From the NCBI GenBank assembly GCA_910585865.1, contig CAJUGO010000001.1, positions 124,001 to 188,000 on the forward strand: 64,000 nucleotides of DNA. Direction: 5' to 3'. Under the pieces are notes generated by a model. It saw nothing but the letters and a program-made list of their open reading frames with translations, searched no databases and was not told where the DNA came from. Source of the DNA: an uncultured Ruminococcus sp. (GTDB lineage Bacteria > Bacillota > Clostridia > Oscillospirales > Acutalibacteraceae). Of the stretch, positions 35,083 through 45,059 are shown piece by piece; the first letter of the stretch is position 1; each line of letters opens with the position of its first letter. Both the position numbers and the translations under genes were made by a program.

Positions 35083-36234
35083 TCAAATAGCTCTTACTCT
35101 GATTATTCCTTCAACAGCCTCAATTGCTGCTGCATTTGATGCATCTCCGCCTGTTACATCTATAACAGTATAAGCATAATCACCGCGGCTTTTGCTTAGC
35201 ATATTCTCAACATTTCCGCTGATCTCAGAAAGAACCTTCTTAAGCAATTCAGGAATATTTCTGTGCATTACACAAAAACGAACATCACCGGACTTCGCCA
35301 TGGAAAGTGCAGGATAATTTACGGAATTTATAATGTTGCCGTTCTCAAGAAATTCCTTAACCTGATCACAAGCCATAACAGCACAGTTATCTTCACTTTC
35401 GGGAGTTGATGCACCAAGATGAGGCATACAAACAATATTTTCCTCTCCTAAAATATCATCAGTAGCAAAATCAGTTACATACTTTGCAACTTTACCGCTC
35501 TTAACGGCTTCAAGTACTGCGGTTGAGTTTACAAGACCGTCACGGCTAAAGTTCATAATACGAATGCCGTCTCTCATCTTCGCAATCATTTCCGCATCAA
35601 CCATATCTTTTGTTTCATCAGTCAGCGGAACATGAATTGTAAGGTAGTCACAGTCTGTCATAACTTCCTCACTATTCTTTTTAAGCTTAACAGACGGTTC
35701 CAGCTTTAGAGCATTGCCAACGGACATAAAAGGATCAAAACCTATTACATTCATGCCAAGTGCTACTGCACAGTTAGCAACTAGAATACCAATTGCACCC
35801 AAACCTATTACACCAAGAGTTTTACCCTTTAATTCAGGACCAACAAACTGGCTCTTGCCTTTTTCAACCATTTTGCCAACAGCATCGCCGTTTCCTTTTA
35901 AAGTATTCTTTTCCCAGTCGATTCCCTCGGTAATTTTACGGGATGAAAGCAATAAGCCTGCAATAACCAGTTCCTTAACGGCATTTGCATTAGCACCCGG
36001 AGTATTGAAAACAACAATACCCTTTTCACTGCACTTATCCTTGGGAATATTATTTGTTCCGGCACCAGCTCTTGCAATTGCAAGAAGATTGTCGCCAAAT
36101 TCCATTTCGTGCATTGAAGCACTTCTTACTAAAACTGCGTCCGGATTCTGAACATCGTCGCCAAAATTGTAATTTTCGCCCAGACGACTTGTGCCTACTG
36201 CGGCAATTTTATTTAAAGTAAGAACATTATACAT
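35083..36234 (-). CDS. serA: D-3-phosphoglycerate dehydrogenase
   Basis: The first enzyme of serine synthesis, 383 residues. The NAD-binding fold has GVIGLGAIGILVA, the catalytic Arg is in NFSRDGLV, and the Glu/His pair lies around DDILGEEN and MPHLGAST. A C-terminal ACT-type domain (about 315-383) suggests serine feedback. The frame runs to 36243, but the first ATG with a proper AAGGA is at 36234 (MYNVLTLNK). It follows serC by 35 bases in one transcript. Confidence 0.93.
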   Translation of the reverse strand: MYNVLTLNKIAAVGTSRLGENYNFGDDVQNPDAVLVRSASMHEMEFGDNLLAIARAGAGTNNIPKDKCSEKGIVVFNTPGANANAVKELVIAGLLLSSRKITEGIDWEKNTLKGNGDAVGKMVEKGKSQFVGPELKGKTLGVIGLGAIGILVANCAVALGMNVIGFDPFMSVGNALKLEPSVKLKKNSEEVMTDCDYLTIHVPLTDETKDMVDAEMIAKMRDGIRIMNFSRDGLVNSTAVLEAVKSGKVAKYVTDFATDDILGEENIVCMPHLGASTPESEDNCAVMACDQVKEFLENGNIINSVNYPALSMAKSGDVRFCVMHRNIPELLKKVLSEISGNVENMLSKSRGDYAYTVIDVTGGDASNAAAIEAVEGIIRVRAI

Positions 36235-36269
36235 TAAAATCAATCCTTCTTTATTTACTGATTACCGAA

Positions 36270-37355
36270 TTATTTATTCTCGGCCTCAAATTTTTTCATA
36301 AACTCAACAAGCTTTTCAACGCCCTCATACGGCATAGCATTATAGATAGAAGCTCTCATACCGCCTACACTGCGGTGACCTTTAATATTTACAAAGCCTG
36401 CTTCTGTTGCCTCTTTAACAAATTTTGCATCAAGCTCGTCATTGCCTGTTACAAAAGGTACATTCATAAGTGAACGGTCTTCTGCAACTACTGTTCCTTT
36501 AAACATTTCGGAGCTGTCGAGGAAACCGTAAAGAAGCTCTGCCTTTTTCTTGTTAAGCTCATACATTTTGTCAAGACCGCCGATTTCATTCTTGATCCAC
36601 TCAAGAACAAGCTTTGCCATGTATATTGTATAACATGGAGGTGTGTTAAACATTGAACCATTGTCAGCATGAGTCTTCCAGTTAAGCATTGTAGGTGTTG
36701 ACTCCATTGCATTTCCTATTAAATCCTCACGAATAATAACAACAGTAAGACCTGCCGGAGCCATATTCTTCTGAGCACCTGCATAGAGCACACCGAATTT
36801 TGATACATCAATAGGTCTTGAAAGAATACATGATGAAATATCAGCTACAAGCGGAACATCTCCCGTATCAGGAAGTTCGTTGTAAACAGTACCATAAATT
36901 GTGTTGTTCATACAAATATAGAAATAGTCAGCATCCTTTGTAAATGAAGACGGATCCAACTTTGGAATGTATGAAAAAGTTTTGTCAGCAGATGATGCAA
37001 CAACATTTGCCTCACCGTATCTTGCAGCTTCTGCATGAGCCTTTTTAGCCCACTGACCTGTAATAACATAGTCAGCCTTGCCGCTCTTTGTCATAAGATT
37101 CATCGGAATTGCCGCAAACTGTGTTGAAGCTCCGCCCTGAAGAAAAAGAACCTTATAGTTATCGGGAATATTCATAACCTCTCTTAAAAGAGCCTCTGCA
37201 CCCTCAATAATTGTACCATACACCTTTGAACGGTGTGACATTTCCATTACGCTCTGGCCGCTGCCCTCATAATCAAGCATTTCTGCCGCTGCTTTTTTGA
37301 GCACAGACTCAGGCAGCATAGACGGACCTGCGGAAAAATTATACACTCTTGCCAT
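36270..37355 (-). CDS. serC: phosphoserine aminotransferase
   Basis: A 361-residue PLP enzyme that makes phosphoserine from 3-phosphohydroxypyruvate. It starts RVYNFSAGPSMLPESVL, with the PLP lysine near 194 in YAGAQKNMAPAG. It is first in the serC-serA unit, with its own consensus promoter. No serB is nearby. Confidence 0.95.
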   Translation of the reverse strand: MARVYNFSAGPSMLPESVLKKAAAEMLDYEGSGQSVMEMSHRSKVYGTIIEGAEALLREVMNIPDNYKVLFLQGGASTQFAAIPMNLMTKSGKADYVITGQWAKKAHAEAARYGEANVVASSADKTFSYIPKLDPSSFTKDADYFYICMNNTIYGTVYNELPDTGDVPLVADISSCILSRPIDVSKFGVLYAGAQKNMAPAGLTVVIIREDLIGNAMESTPTMLNWKTHADNGSMFNTPPCYTIYMAKLVLEWIKNEIGGLDKMYELNKKKAELLYGFLDSSEMFKGTVVAEDRSLMNVPFVTGNDELDAKFVKEATEAGFVNIKGHRSVGGMRASIYNAMPYEGVEKLVEFMKKFEAENK

Positions 37356-37410
37356 TACTAAAATCTCCCTTTACTTTATTAAGATATTTAAAAAATCGAT
37401 AACAAGATAA

Positions 37411-37439
37411 ATTATACGCCTATAAAACTTTAAAGTCAA
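37411..37439 (-). promoter_or_regulatory. sigma-A promoter of serC-serA
   Basis: Minus strand TTGACT, 17-base spacer, TATAAT, about 55 bases ahead of serC. Confidence 0.85.
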
Positions 37440-37500
37440 TAATTATGAAGTTTTGAAAGGCAAATTATTCTAAAAAACGTTTTATTCTGCCACAAAATAC

Positions 37501-38439
37501 TTACCCAAACTTGATTTCTCCGATTGTTTTGAGTATTTCATCTCTCATTCTAATAGCTTCAGCCCTTGCGGCAGCTGCAAAATCATTCTCTGTCATGCCG
37601 TCCTGATTCTTCCATGCGCACATAATACCACGGCTTGAATTTATAATTGCACCGAGTCCGTTATCATCGAAAGCATTCTTAACATCTTCAGCTCCGCCGC
37701 CCTGTGCACCGTAACCGGGAACAAGGAAAAATGTATGAGGTAGCTTTTCACGCATTTCTGCAAGCTGCTGAGGGTATGTTGCACCTACCACAGCTCCTAC
37801 AGCACTGTAACTATAGCTGCCCATAAGCTTTGAACCCCAGTCTTCACACATTCTGCCCATATGCTCATATACTGTTTCTTGCGTGCAGAGCTTCATGTCC
37901 TGAAGCTCGCCTGAACTTGGATTTGAAGTTTTCACAAGTACAAAAATTCCCTTGTCGCAATCATTACAAGTTTTAGCAAGGGGCTTTATGCCATCTGTAC
38001 CAAGATATCCGTTTACAGTAAGGGCATCTGCTCCAAATGCCTCCGTACTTTCTCCCGCAATATCTGTTTTTCCAAGGTGAGCGGCAGCATAAGCCTCCAT
38101 AGTAGTACCAATATCGTTGCGCTTGCCGTCTGTAATAACAAACATACCCTTAGACTTTGCATAAGCAATTGTATCATAAAGAGCTTTCACACCCTGCCAG
38201 CCGTACATTTCATAATATGCAGCCTGAGGCTTTACGGCAGGAACAATATCATATAAAGCATCAATTAAAGCCTTGTTAAATTCAAAAAGCGCCGCTGCCG
38301 CACCTTCAAGATTTTTGCCGTATTCAGCAAAACATTTTTCTTTAATTGATGAAGGAATATAGTCAAGTTTTGGGTCAAGACCTGCCACTGTAGGATTTTG
38401 CATGTTTACAATATTTTCAATAAGTCTGTCAAAAGCCAT
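37501..38439 (-). CDS. pyrF: orotidine 5'-phosphate decarboxylase (long form)
   Basis: A 312-residue PyrF of the longer type-2 subfamily, converting OMP to UMP. The catalytic lysine is in ITDGKRNDIGTT, and NGYLGTDGI and VPGYGAQGG (phosphate site) follow. A GGAGGA ribosome binding site precedes the ATG. It is the last of four same-strand genes including pyrC, so a pyrimidine unit is likely though other pyr genes are not here. Confidence 0.93.
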   Translation of the reverse strand: MAFDRLIENIVNMQNPTVAGLDPKLDYIPSSIKEKCFAEYGKNLEGAAAALFEFNKALIDALYDIVPAVKPQAAYYEMYGWQGVKALYDTIAYAKSKGMFVITDGKRNDIGTTMEAYAAAHLGKTDIAGESTEAFGADALTVNGYLGTDGIKPLAKTCNDCDKGIFVLVKTSNPSSGELQDMKLCTQETVYEHMGRMCEDWGSKLMGSYSYSAVGAVVGATYPQQLAEMREKLPHTFFLVPGYGAQGGGAEDVKNAFDDNGLGAIINSSRGIMCAWKNQDGMTENDFAAAARAEAIRMRDEILKTIGEIKFG

Positions 38440-38487
38440 TTTGTCCTCCTGTAAAACACTGGATATATACTATTCAAATACTATAAT

Positions 38488-38667
38488 TTATTTATTAAGA
38501 ACAGGTGTAATTACGGGCATTCCCTCCCTGTCAAGCAAAGGTGACAAACCTCCGGAACTACCGCATGCATGAAACAGATAATTAACACCGGTCTCCTTAT
38601 CCACCCAAATTTCGGTCACATTTACAGCACCCTGTGAATATGTCTTTTCAAATCTTTCATTTTTCAT
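38488..38667 (-). CDS. DUF6440-like small protein
   Basis: A 59-residue protein with a GGAGG ribosome binding site at good spacing, lying between the aldolase gene and pyrF. The sequence matches the DUF6440 pattern: RFEKTYSQGA at the start, VDKETGVNYLFHACG, then GGLSPLLDREGMPVITP. Function is unknown; members are widespread in Firmicutes as stand-alone small proteins. Confidence 0.85.
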   Translation of the reverse strand: MKNERFEKTYSQGAVNVTEIWVDKETGVNYLFHACGSSGGLSPLLDREGMPVITPVLNK

Positions 38668-38690
38668 TTTTACCTCCGAAGCTATTAAAA

Positions 38691-39671
38691 TCAGCTGTTT
38701 ATGATATCATAAAGCTCATTTGAAAACGCAGAATAATCCTCTCTGTCCTCTTTTACAAATGAAATTGCAGGACGGGGATGTGTATTGTACTGTCCTGTAA
38801 GCATATAGGGAATGTCATATCCCCATTTTACTCCCTGTTCCCTGAGCTTATGGGTATGCTCTTCAATAATTTTAAGAATTGGATCTACTTTATATTTAGG
38901 ATTTTTGAGGAATCCTAACAGCAGTTCAAGAGCACAATTTCCTGCGCCTCTGCCCATACCGTCAACTGTTGCGTCAAGATAGCTTACGCCCTGTGTCATT
39001 GCCTCAATTGTGTTTGCAAAGGCAAGCTGCTGATTGTTGTGAGCATGAATTCCGGCAACCTTTTTGTGCTTCTCGGCAATTTCACAATACATTTCAGCAA
39101 GTCTTCTTGCTTCCTCGGGATAAAGCGAGCCATAACTGTCAACAATGTAAAATGCGTTTACGGGTGTACTTCCCAAAATATTAAGCGCTGTTTCAATATC
39201 CTCGGTTCTTGCCTTGGAAACAGCCATTATGTTAATAGTTGTTTCATATCCCTTTTTTGCACAATTTTCAATCATCTCAACTGCAGCAGGAATTGTATTA
39301 ATATATGTTGCAATTCTTATAAGGTCAATTGGACTTTCTTTTTTAGGTATAATGTCCTTTTCAAAATCAGTTCTGCCTACATCAGCCATAACCGCAATTT
39401 TAAGATTAGTCTTGTTATCTCCGACAATCTTTCTTATATCGGCATCATTACAAAACTTCCATTTGCCGAAATCACTCTCGTTAAATATCTCCTTGGATGC
39501 CTTATAGCCAAATTCCATATAGTCAACACCGGCTTTAACATTTGCCTGATACAAATCCTTTACAAATTTATCATCAAACCGAAAATCATTGCAAAGTCCT
39601 CCGTCACGAATTGTAGCGTCTACTACCCTTATGTCCTGTCTTACTGACATCAAATTGCCTTTTTGTGCCAT
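38691..39671 (-). CDS. HMGL-like aldolase-domain protein
   Basis: A 326-residue TIM-barrel protein of the HMG-CoA lyase-like family. The start VVDATIRDGG and the metal-binding HAHNN motif (VAGIHAHNNQ), plus GMGRGAGNCALE, match the barrel of 4-hydroxy-2-oxovalerate aldolases and homocitrate-type synthases. No second domain is present, so it is a short aldolase of unknown substrate. AAGGAG precedes the ATG. It is located between pyrC and the DUF6440 gene. Confidence 0.82.
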   Translation of the reverse strand: MAQKGNLMSVRQDIRVVDATIRDGGLCNDFRFDDKFVKDLYQANVKAGVDYMEFGYKASKEIFNESDFGKWKFCNDADIRKIVGDNKTNLKIAVMADVGRTDFEKDIIPKKESPIDLIRIATYINTIPAAVEMIENCAKKGYETTINIMAVSKARTEDIETALNILGSTPVNAFYIVDSYGSLYPEEARRLAEMYCEIAEKHKKVAGIHAHNNQQLAFANTIEAMTQGVSYLDATVDGMGRGAGNCALELLLGFLKNPKYKVDPILKIIEEHTHKLREQGVKWGYDIPYMLTGQYNTHPRPAISFVKEDREDYSAFSNELYDIINS

Positions 39672-39697
39672 CTTATATCTCTCCTTTTTATTATTTT

Positions 39698-40969
39698 TTA
39701 TAAATCTTCAAAAACAACTCTGCCGCCTAAAATTGTCTTTTTTATCTTACCAATCAGTGTTTTTCCCTTAAACGGCGTATTCTTGCTCTTACCGTGCAGT
39801 TTATTTTCATCAACTGTCCAGCGCTCGTCTAAATCAACAAGCGCAATATCAGCAGGCGCACCCTTGCAGAGTCTTCCGGCATTAATTCCCAAAATTTTGG
39901 CAGGATTTACACTCATTTTTTCAATAAGCTGTTCAAGATTCAAAAAACCCGTTTTTACAAGATAAGTAAAGCCGACAGAAAATGAAGTTTCCATACCTAC
40001 AGACCCGTTCGGTGCATTGACAAAATCTGCTTTTTCCTCAGGAGTATGCGGCGCATGATCAGTAGCTACTGCATCAATAGTTCCGTCCTGTAACCCCTTA
40101 ATTATCGCCTCAACATCATTTTGAGTCCTAAGCGGAGGATTCATTCTGTAGTCAGCGTCACCCCTTAAAAGTTCTTTTTCCGTTAGTGAAAAGTAATGCG
40201 GAGCAGTTTCGGCGGTAACCCTGACGCCCCGCTTTTTCGCATCTCTTATAAGTGCTGTACTTGTTGCCGTGCTTACATGGCAAATATGAACCGGTACTTC
40301 AAGTGCCGCCGCAAGAGCTATCTCCCTCGCAGTTCCGCAGTCCTCAGCAGCCTTAGGTATACCTTTTATACCAAGCTTTTCAGCCACTTCTCCCTCGTTT
40401 ATTTTTCCTCCGCCCGCAAGAAATAAATCCTCACAGTGTGCAACTACTTTCAAACCCAGCTCGGGCGCCTTTTTCATTGCATCACTTAAAAATCTTGTGT
40501 TTTCTACAGGTCTGCCATCATCCGACAAAGCCGCTGCACCTGCATTTTCAAGTTCCTCAAGATCAGTCGGTTCTTCGCTCTTAAGCCCTTTTGTAATACT
40601 TGCAGCAACATAAACACGGGCATCTGCACTTTCTGCTTTATCAAGAATATATCTTACAGTATCAGCGTTATCTGTTGTTGGTACAGTGTTTGGCATAGCA
40701 AGCAAGCTTGTGACGCCGCCTGCCGCCGCTGCACGGCATCCGGAAATAATGTCCTCTTTTTGTGTCTGTCCCGGATCACGCAAATGAACATGCATATCAA
40801 CAAGTCCAGGAATTGCACATAATCCTTCGACATCAATTGTCTGCACATCACAAAAAATATCTTTTCCTACCTCTGCAATGATACCGTTCTTAATGAGAAT
40901 ATCTGTTTTTTCATTAATATTGTCCGCCGGTGAAATTACAACGGCATTTTTTATAAGTAAATCTTTCAT
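39698..40969 (-). CDS. pyrC: dihydroorotase
   Basis: A 423-residue class I dihydroorotase. The zinc ligands His60 and His62 lie in DMHVHLRDPGQ, and the C-terminal metal site is VATDHAPH. The dinuclear-site aspartate is in ATDHAPHT. It makes dihydroorotate for UMP synthesis, the same pathway as pyrF 1.3 kb downstream. An AAAGGAG ribosome binding site lies upstream. Confidence 0.94.
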   Translation of the reverse strand: MKDLLIKNAVVISPADNINEKTDILIKNGIIAEVGKDIFCDVQTIDVEGLCAIPGLVDMHVHLRDPGQTQKEDIISGCRAAAAGGVTSLLAMPNTVPTTDNADTVRYILDKAESADARVYVAASITKGLKSEEPTDLEELENAGAAALSDDGRPVENTRFLSDAMKKAPELGLKVVAHCEDLFLAGGGKINEGEVAEKLGIKGIPKAAEDCGTAREIALAAALEVPVHICHVSTATSTALIRDAKKRGVRVTAETAPHYFSLTEKELLRGDADYRMNPPLRTQNDVEAIIKGLQDGTIDAVATDHAPHTPEEKADFVNAPNGSVGMETSFSVGFTYLVKTGFLNLEQLIEKMSVNPAKILGINAGRLCKGAPADIALVDLDERWTVDENKLHGKSKNTPFKGKTLIGKIKKTILGGRVVFEDL

Positions 40970-41075
40970 TTTCCCTCCAAAGGAGATTTTTTATATTAAC
41001 ACCTGCTGAACAAAACAGTCAAATACAAAGTCATCCCGTCAGGTATTAATTCATTAAGCGTTATACTACACTTGG

Positions 41076-42836
41076 CTATCTTCTGCGATGTTGCTGATTT
41101 GAGTTTTTCGGACGTGGATTCTGCGGTTTTCTGGTTTGCTGCGGTCTTCGTTCACTTCTGCTGTGAACTCTTACAAGTCCGCTGTCCTCACGCTGAACCG
41201 AAGCACGCTGTTTTTCTCTTTCGGCCCTTTTTCTTGCCCGTTCACGTCGTTCCTCATCAGCCTTTTTCCTCTTGGCTGCAGCTCTTTTGCGCTTGATCAT
41301 TATGCTTATATTTTTGCAGAAGTAACCTAAATGAATCCCAAAACTTTTTATGCTTCGTCCTGCTCCTGCAAAAAATACTATTAACTGATTAGGTTTCCTT
41401 TCACCCTCTGTTTCAACTTTTGTTACCTTCTCTTCAACCTCTTCAATGACATCATAATCTTCAGCGTCCTTAATATCACGGCTCTTAATAACGCCCATTA
41501 TCTTTTTGGGAGCTTCTTCAAAAAAATCATACCCGCTGTCAAATTTACTTCGCTTTGCCTGCTGCCTTACAAGCTCTTCATCATTCTCAAAATCGTCTTC
41601 TTCGGGAATATCCGAACCGAAAATAGCCTCTGTATAAAAATCATCTGTTGGTTTATCATATGTATTGTCTTCTGTTTCTTTGCTTTCAGATTCAGACGCT
41701 TCTGTATATTCCGATAAATCTTCAGGGTGTAAACTAATTGCTTCGTGTTTTTCGGATTTCTCAGCTGACGTATCCTGACGGTCTTCTTCGGATTTATTAC
41801 CATCGTTCATACTGTCAGTCTTATATCCTTCATTATCTTCGGAATACAGATTAAGTGCATTCTTATACTCTTTTGCAGAATTTATTATGTCATCTATTTC
41901 ATCATCAGATGAATATCCAGATCTTTTGCTTTCCTGATTGTCAATCGAATCCTCTGTAACAAATCCATGTTTTAAAACCGAACCTGTGTCATAAGATTGA
42001 TTAGAATTACTGTCATCAAATTTGTCTATATCATAAACATCTTCATCATTTTTACCGCTGAGATTATATTTGCTTGCCAATTCCTCTAAAATTGCATTAT
42101 TTTTACGGCGTTTCGAGTGTTTTACGGCTCTTCCTGCAAAAATTATAATAATTAAAAGAAGAATTATTAATACGATTGTTCCGCCAATAATTATATATGG
42201 CATAATATCAGTTGTAAATCCTCCTTTGAGGAAATCAACAGAGGATACCATCTGAGAAAAAGTTCTGTAGTCACTATCAGTAACGTTTCCTTCATTGCGC
42301 TGCATTGTAATATTAATACTCATACCATCGTATACGGTATTTGCCTGATATGTCTTAATAGTGTTTCCGCCTCCGGAAACAGCAACATCAAAAATAAGCC
42401 ATACCAGCTTTTCTCCATTGTCAGGCGTACATGAATTATATTCACCCAAATTCAAAAAGTTGTTTCTTATTTTTGTAAGTTCATCTTGATTAAGTTGTAC
42501 ATAGTTGCCTATACTTTTACTTTCGTCAGTTTTCGTCATTGTCACCGTAACAGTGATAGATGCCATGTTATCCATTCCCTGCAAATATATATCACTGTTT
42601 TCAAAGGTTCTAAGAGTTGTACTGTAATCAAGTCCGAATACAGAGAAATATTTATCTGAGCTGCTGCTTTTTCTTGTTATTGCACTCATGCCGTCAGGCA
42701 GTGTGATAACCATATCATCAAGTTCTGTCACTGTATAGCTTTCCGCAGCCTGTGCTGAAACTATTCCGCAAAATGCAGTTATCATACATATTATTAGGAT
42801 TACGACTTGTCTAAGTCTTTTTGCGTTCATTTGCAT
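41076..42836 (-). CDS. bitopic membrane protein of unknown function
   Basis: A 586-residue protein I do not recognise. It has a signal peptide (about residues 1-30), an outer domain of about 180 residues (YTVTELDDMVITLPDGM...), one strong membrane segment (about 216-238), then a long acidic low-complexity inner tail (about 250-480), and a very basic, Arg/Lys/Gln-rich end (about 510-586). The outer domain looks beta-rich. The basic end could bind nucleic acid, membrane or ribosome; that is inference. A second ATG two codons in (42830) has better spacing to AAAGGA. Confidence 0.7.
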   Translation of the reverse strand: MQMNAKRLRQVVILIICMITAFCGIVSAQAAESYTVTELDDMVITLPDGMSAITRKSSSSDKYFSVFGLDYSTTLRTFENSDIYLQGMDNMASITVTVTMTKTDESKSIGNYVQLNQDELTKIRNNFLNLGEYNSCTPDNGEKLVWLIFDVAVSGGGNTIKTYQANTVYDGMSINITMQRNEGNVTDSDYRTFSQMVSSVDFLKGGFTTDIMPYIIIGGTIVLIILLLIIIIFAGRAVKHSKRRKNNAILEELASKYNLSGKNDEDVYDIDKFDDSNSNQSYDTGSVLKHGFVTEDSIDNQESKRSGYSSDDEIDDIINSAKEYKNALNLYSEDNEGYKTDSMNDGNKSEEDRQDTSAEKSEKHEAISLHPEDLSEYTEASESESKETEDNTYDKPTDDFYTEAIFGSDIPEEDDFENDEELVRQQAKRSKFDSGYDFFEEAPKKIMGVIKSRDIKDAEDYDVIEEVEEKVTKVETEGERKPNQLIVFFAGAGRSIKSFGIHLGYFCKNISIMIKRKRAAAKRKKADEERRERARKRAEREKQRASVQREDSGLVRVHSRSERRPQQTRKPQNPRPKNSNQQHRRR

Positions 42837-43113
42837 CTTCCTTTAAAATCCCGACCGATTCAGGAGAATTTAAAAATATTACATATATAGTTAATTATAC
42901 ATAATCTGATAAAGAATTACAAGCAAATGTAATACTTTTTTCATTTTTGTTTCGTAAAACTGAAATATAATATTGTAAAAATCTGTTTATATCACCAAAA
43001 TCGGTGTTTGCCGGACACAAAAAAGTAAGATACTGCATTCATTCCATGCATACAGCTTGATATTACCCCGCCAAAATTGCATGAAAGCTGTCGACAATTT
43101 CCTATAAAGCAAA
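42837..43113. other. intergenic region, nothing recognised
   Basis: AT-rich, between the unknown membrane protein and the glmS terminator. I see no ribosome binding site and ORF pair and no RNA I can name. Confidence 0.4.
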
Positions 43114-43152
43114 AAGTCTTCTGCGGTATTTTAGAATTACCGCAAAAGACTT
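43114..43152 (-). terminator. terminator of glmS
   Basis: 15-base arms AAGTCTTTTGCGGTA / TACCGCAGAAGACTT with one mismatch, then TTTTGC on the minus strand. Confidence 0.8.
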
Positions 43153-43176
43153 GCTTTTGTCTATTTATTAAAAACT

Positions 43177-45006
43177 TTACTCAACTGTAACTGATTTTGC
43201 AAGATTACGCGGCTTATCGGGATCATTACCCTTATTTATTGCCGTATAATACGCAAGTATCTGAAGCGGAACCACTGCGGTTATAGGCATAAGCAACTCA
43301 TCTGTATGTGGAATTTCAATCACATAATCAGCAACGCCGTCTTTAAGCCCCCTTGCACATGCGTCAGTACATACAAGAATAATCTGTGCTCCGCGGGATT
43401 TTACCTCAACAATATTGCTGATTGTCTTAGGTATTACATCCGTTTGCGTTGCAACAGAAATAACCGGCATATTCTCGTCTATTAGTGAGATTGTACCATG
43501 CTTCAGTTCTCCGGCAGCATAACTCTCGGAATGTATATATGAAACCTCCTTAAGTTTCAGTGAACCCTCCATTGAGAGTGCATAATCAAGTCCTCTTCCA
43601 ATATAAAGCAGACTTTCTGCATTAATCAGCTTTGTTGCAACATATTTGCATTTTTCCTCACAGTTGTCAATAACATACTGAACTGCCTCCGGCATTTTCA
43701 TAAGTGCCGATACCAGACGTCTGCACTCTGCAGAGCTTATTGTCTCTTTTGCCAGAGCAAGTTCAAACGCAAACAGATATACAACTGAAAGCTGTGTAAT
43801 ATAAGCCTTTGTTGAAGCAACAGCAATCTCAGGACCTGCCAGCGTATAAATAAGCATATCTGCTTCACGGGCAATAGAACTTCCCTTTGCATTAACAATA
43901 GCAAGTGTAGTAGCACCCTTGCGCTTTGCAAGGCGCATAGCGGCAAGACTGTCAGCAGTCTCTCCCGACTGAGAAATTATAATTACAAGGTCGCCCTCGT
44001 TTACTATCGGATTTCTGTAACGGTATTCCGACGCAATATCTACCGTAACCGGAACTCTCGCCAAATCTTCAATTACATATTTGCCGACCATTCCTGCATG
44101 CATTGCAGTACCGCATGCTACAATTGTAACGTTTTTAAAATTTTTGATCTTATCAAGTGTAATGCCGCATTCCTCAAGGCACGGAAGTCCGTCTTTGATC
44201 CTAGGCATAATTGTAGTTTTAATAGCATTCGGCTGCTCATTAATTTCTTTTATCATAAAGTGCGGATATCCGCCCTTTTCAGCTGCCTCCATATCCCAGT
44301 CGGCAACTTTCAGTTCTTTTTCAATCGGATCAAGGTGTTCATCAACAAAAGAAACACCATCTCTTGAAAGAGTAGCTATTTCATCATGGTCAAGAAGATA
44401 ATAATTTTTAGTGTACTGCAAAATTGCAGGAACATCAGAGGCGATAAAGCTCTCACCTTCAGCTACGCCGACAATAAGAGGACTCTCTCTGCGCACTGCA
44501 AAAATCTTGTCAGGAAAATCCCTGAACATAATTCCCAGTGCAAACGATCCTTTAAGTTCAGCCATCACACGATCTATTGTTTCAAGCGGATTACCGTCAT
44601 ATTTGTAATCCAGAAGCTGAGCAACAACCTCCGTATCTGTATCGCTCAAAAATTCTCTTCCCTTTGAAACAAGAAATTCTTTAAGCTCTATGTAATTTTC
44701 AATAATTCCGTTATGGACAATAGTTACTCTTGCTCCGCTGTGAGGATGAGAATTAACATCGGAAGGCTCGCCGTGAGTTGCCCAGCGGGTATGTCCGATA
44801 CCAATATGACCCTTAGGGCTTCCTACCTCTGAAAGCTTATCCTCTAAATCCTTCAGCTTTCCTTTTGTCTTTACAGTATTAATATTATTATCTGCAAATA
44901 CAGCAATGCCTGCTGAATCATAACCCCGATATTCAAGCTTAGTAAGTGCACTAACCAGTACCTCACTGCAATCTTTAGGCCCGACATAACCAACAATACC
45001 GCACAT
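43177..45006 (-). CDS. glmS: glutamine-fructose-6-phosphate aminotransferase
   Basis: Full-length GlmS (609 residues), which makes glucosamine-6-phosphate for wall precursors. The N-terminal class II amidotransferase has catalytic Cys2 (MCGIVGYVG) and the IGHTRWATHG motif. Two SIS domains (about 285-600) include SQSGETADS and the C-terminal KSVTVE. It starts 53 bases after the UDP-sugar dehydratase gene; the gap is too short for a glmS ribozyme and none is seen. Confidence 0.96.
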   Translation of the reverse strand: MCGIVGYVGPKDCSEVLVSALTKLEYRGYDSAGIAVFADNNINTVKTKGKLKDLEDKLSEVGSPKGHIGIGHTRWATHGEPSDVNSHPHSGARVTIVHNGIIENYIELKEFLVSKGREFLSDTDTEVVAQLLDYKYDGNPLETIDRVMAELKGSFALGIMFRDFPDKIFAVRRESPLIVGVAEGESFIASDVPAILQYTKNYYLLDHDEIATLSRDGVSFVDEHLDPIEKELKVADWDMEAAEKGGYPHFMIKEINEQPNAIKTTIMPRIKDGLPCLEECGITLDKIKNFKNVTIVACGTAMHAGMVGKYVIEDLARVPVTVDIASEYRYRNPIVNEGDLVIIISQSGETADSLAAMRLAKRKGATTLAIVNAKGSSIAREADMLIYTLAGPEIAVASTKAYITQLSVVYLFAFELALAKETISSAECRRLVSALMKMPEAVQYVIDNCEEKCKYVATKLINAESLLYIGRGLDYALSMEGSLKLKEVSYIHSESYAAGELKHGTISLIDENMPVISVATQTDVIPKTISNIVEVKSRGAQIILVCTDACARGLKDGVADYVIEIPHTDELLMPITAVVPLQILAYYTAINKGNDPDKPRNLAKSVTVE

Positions 45007-45059
45007 ACGCTTTTCTCCTTTTTTAAATTATCGTTTACACAATGTATCACAGATATGCT

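Noticed and set aside
39039..39647. 202-residue plus-strand open frame
   Set aside because: It lies entirely opposite the HMGL aldolase gene, has no ribosome binding site, and its composition mirrors the antisense of a good gene.
45007..45059. glmS ribozyme upstream of glmS
   Set aside because: Only 53 bases separate glmS from the previous gene, and none of the conserved ribozyme core is present.
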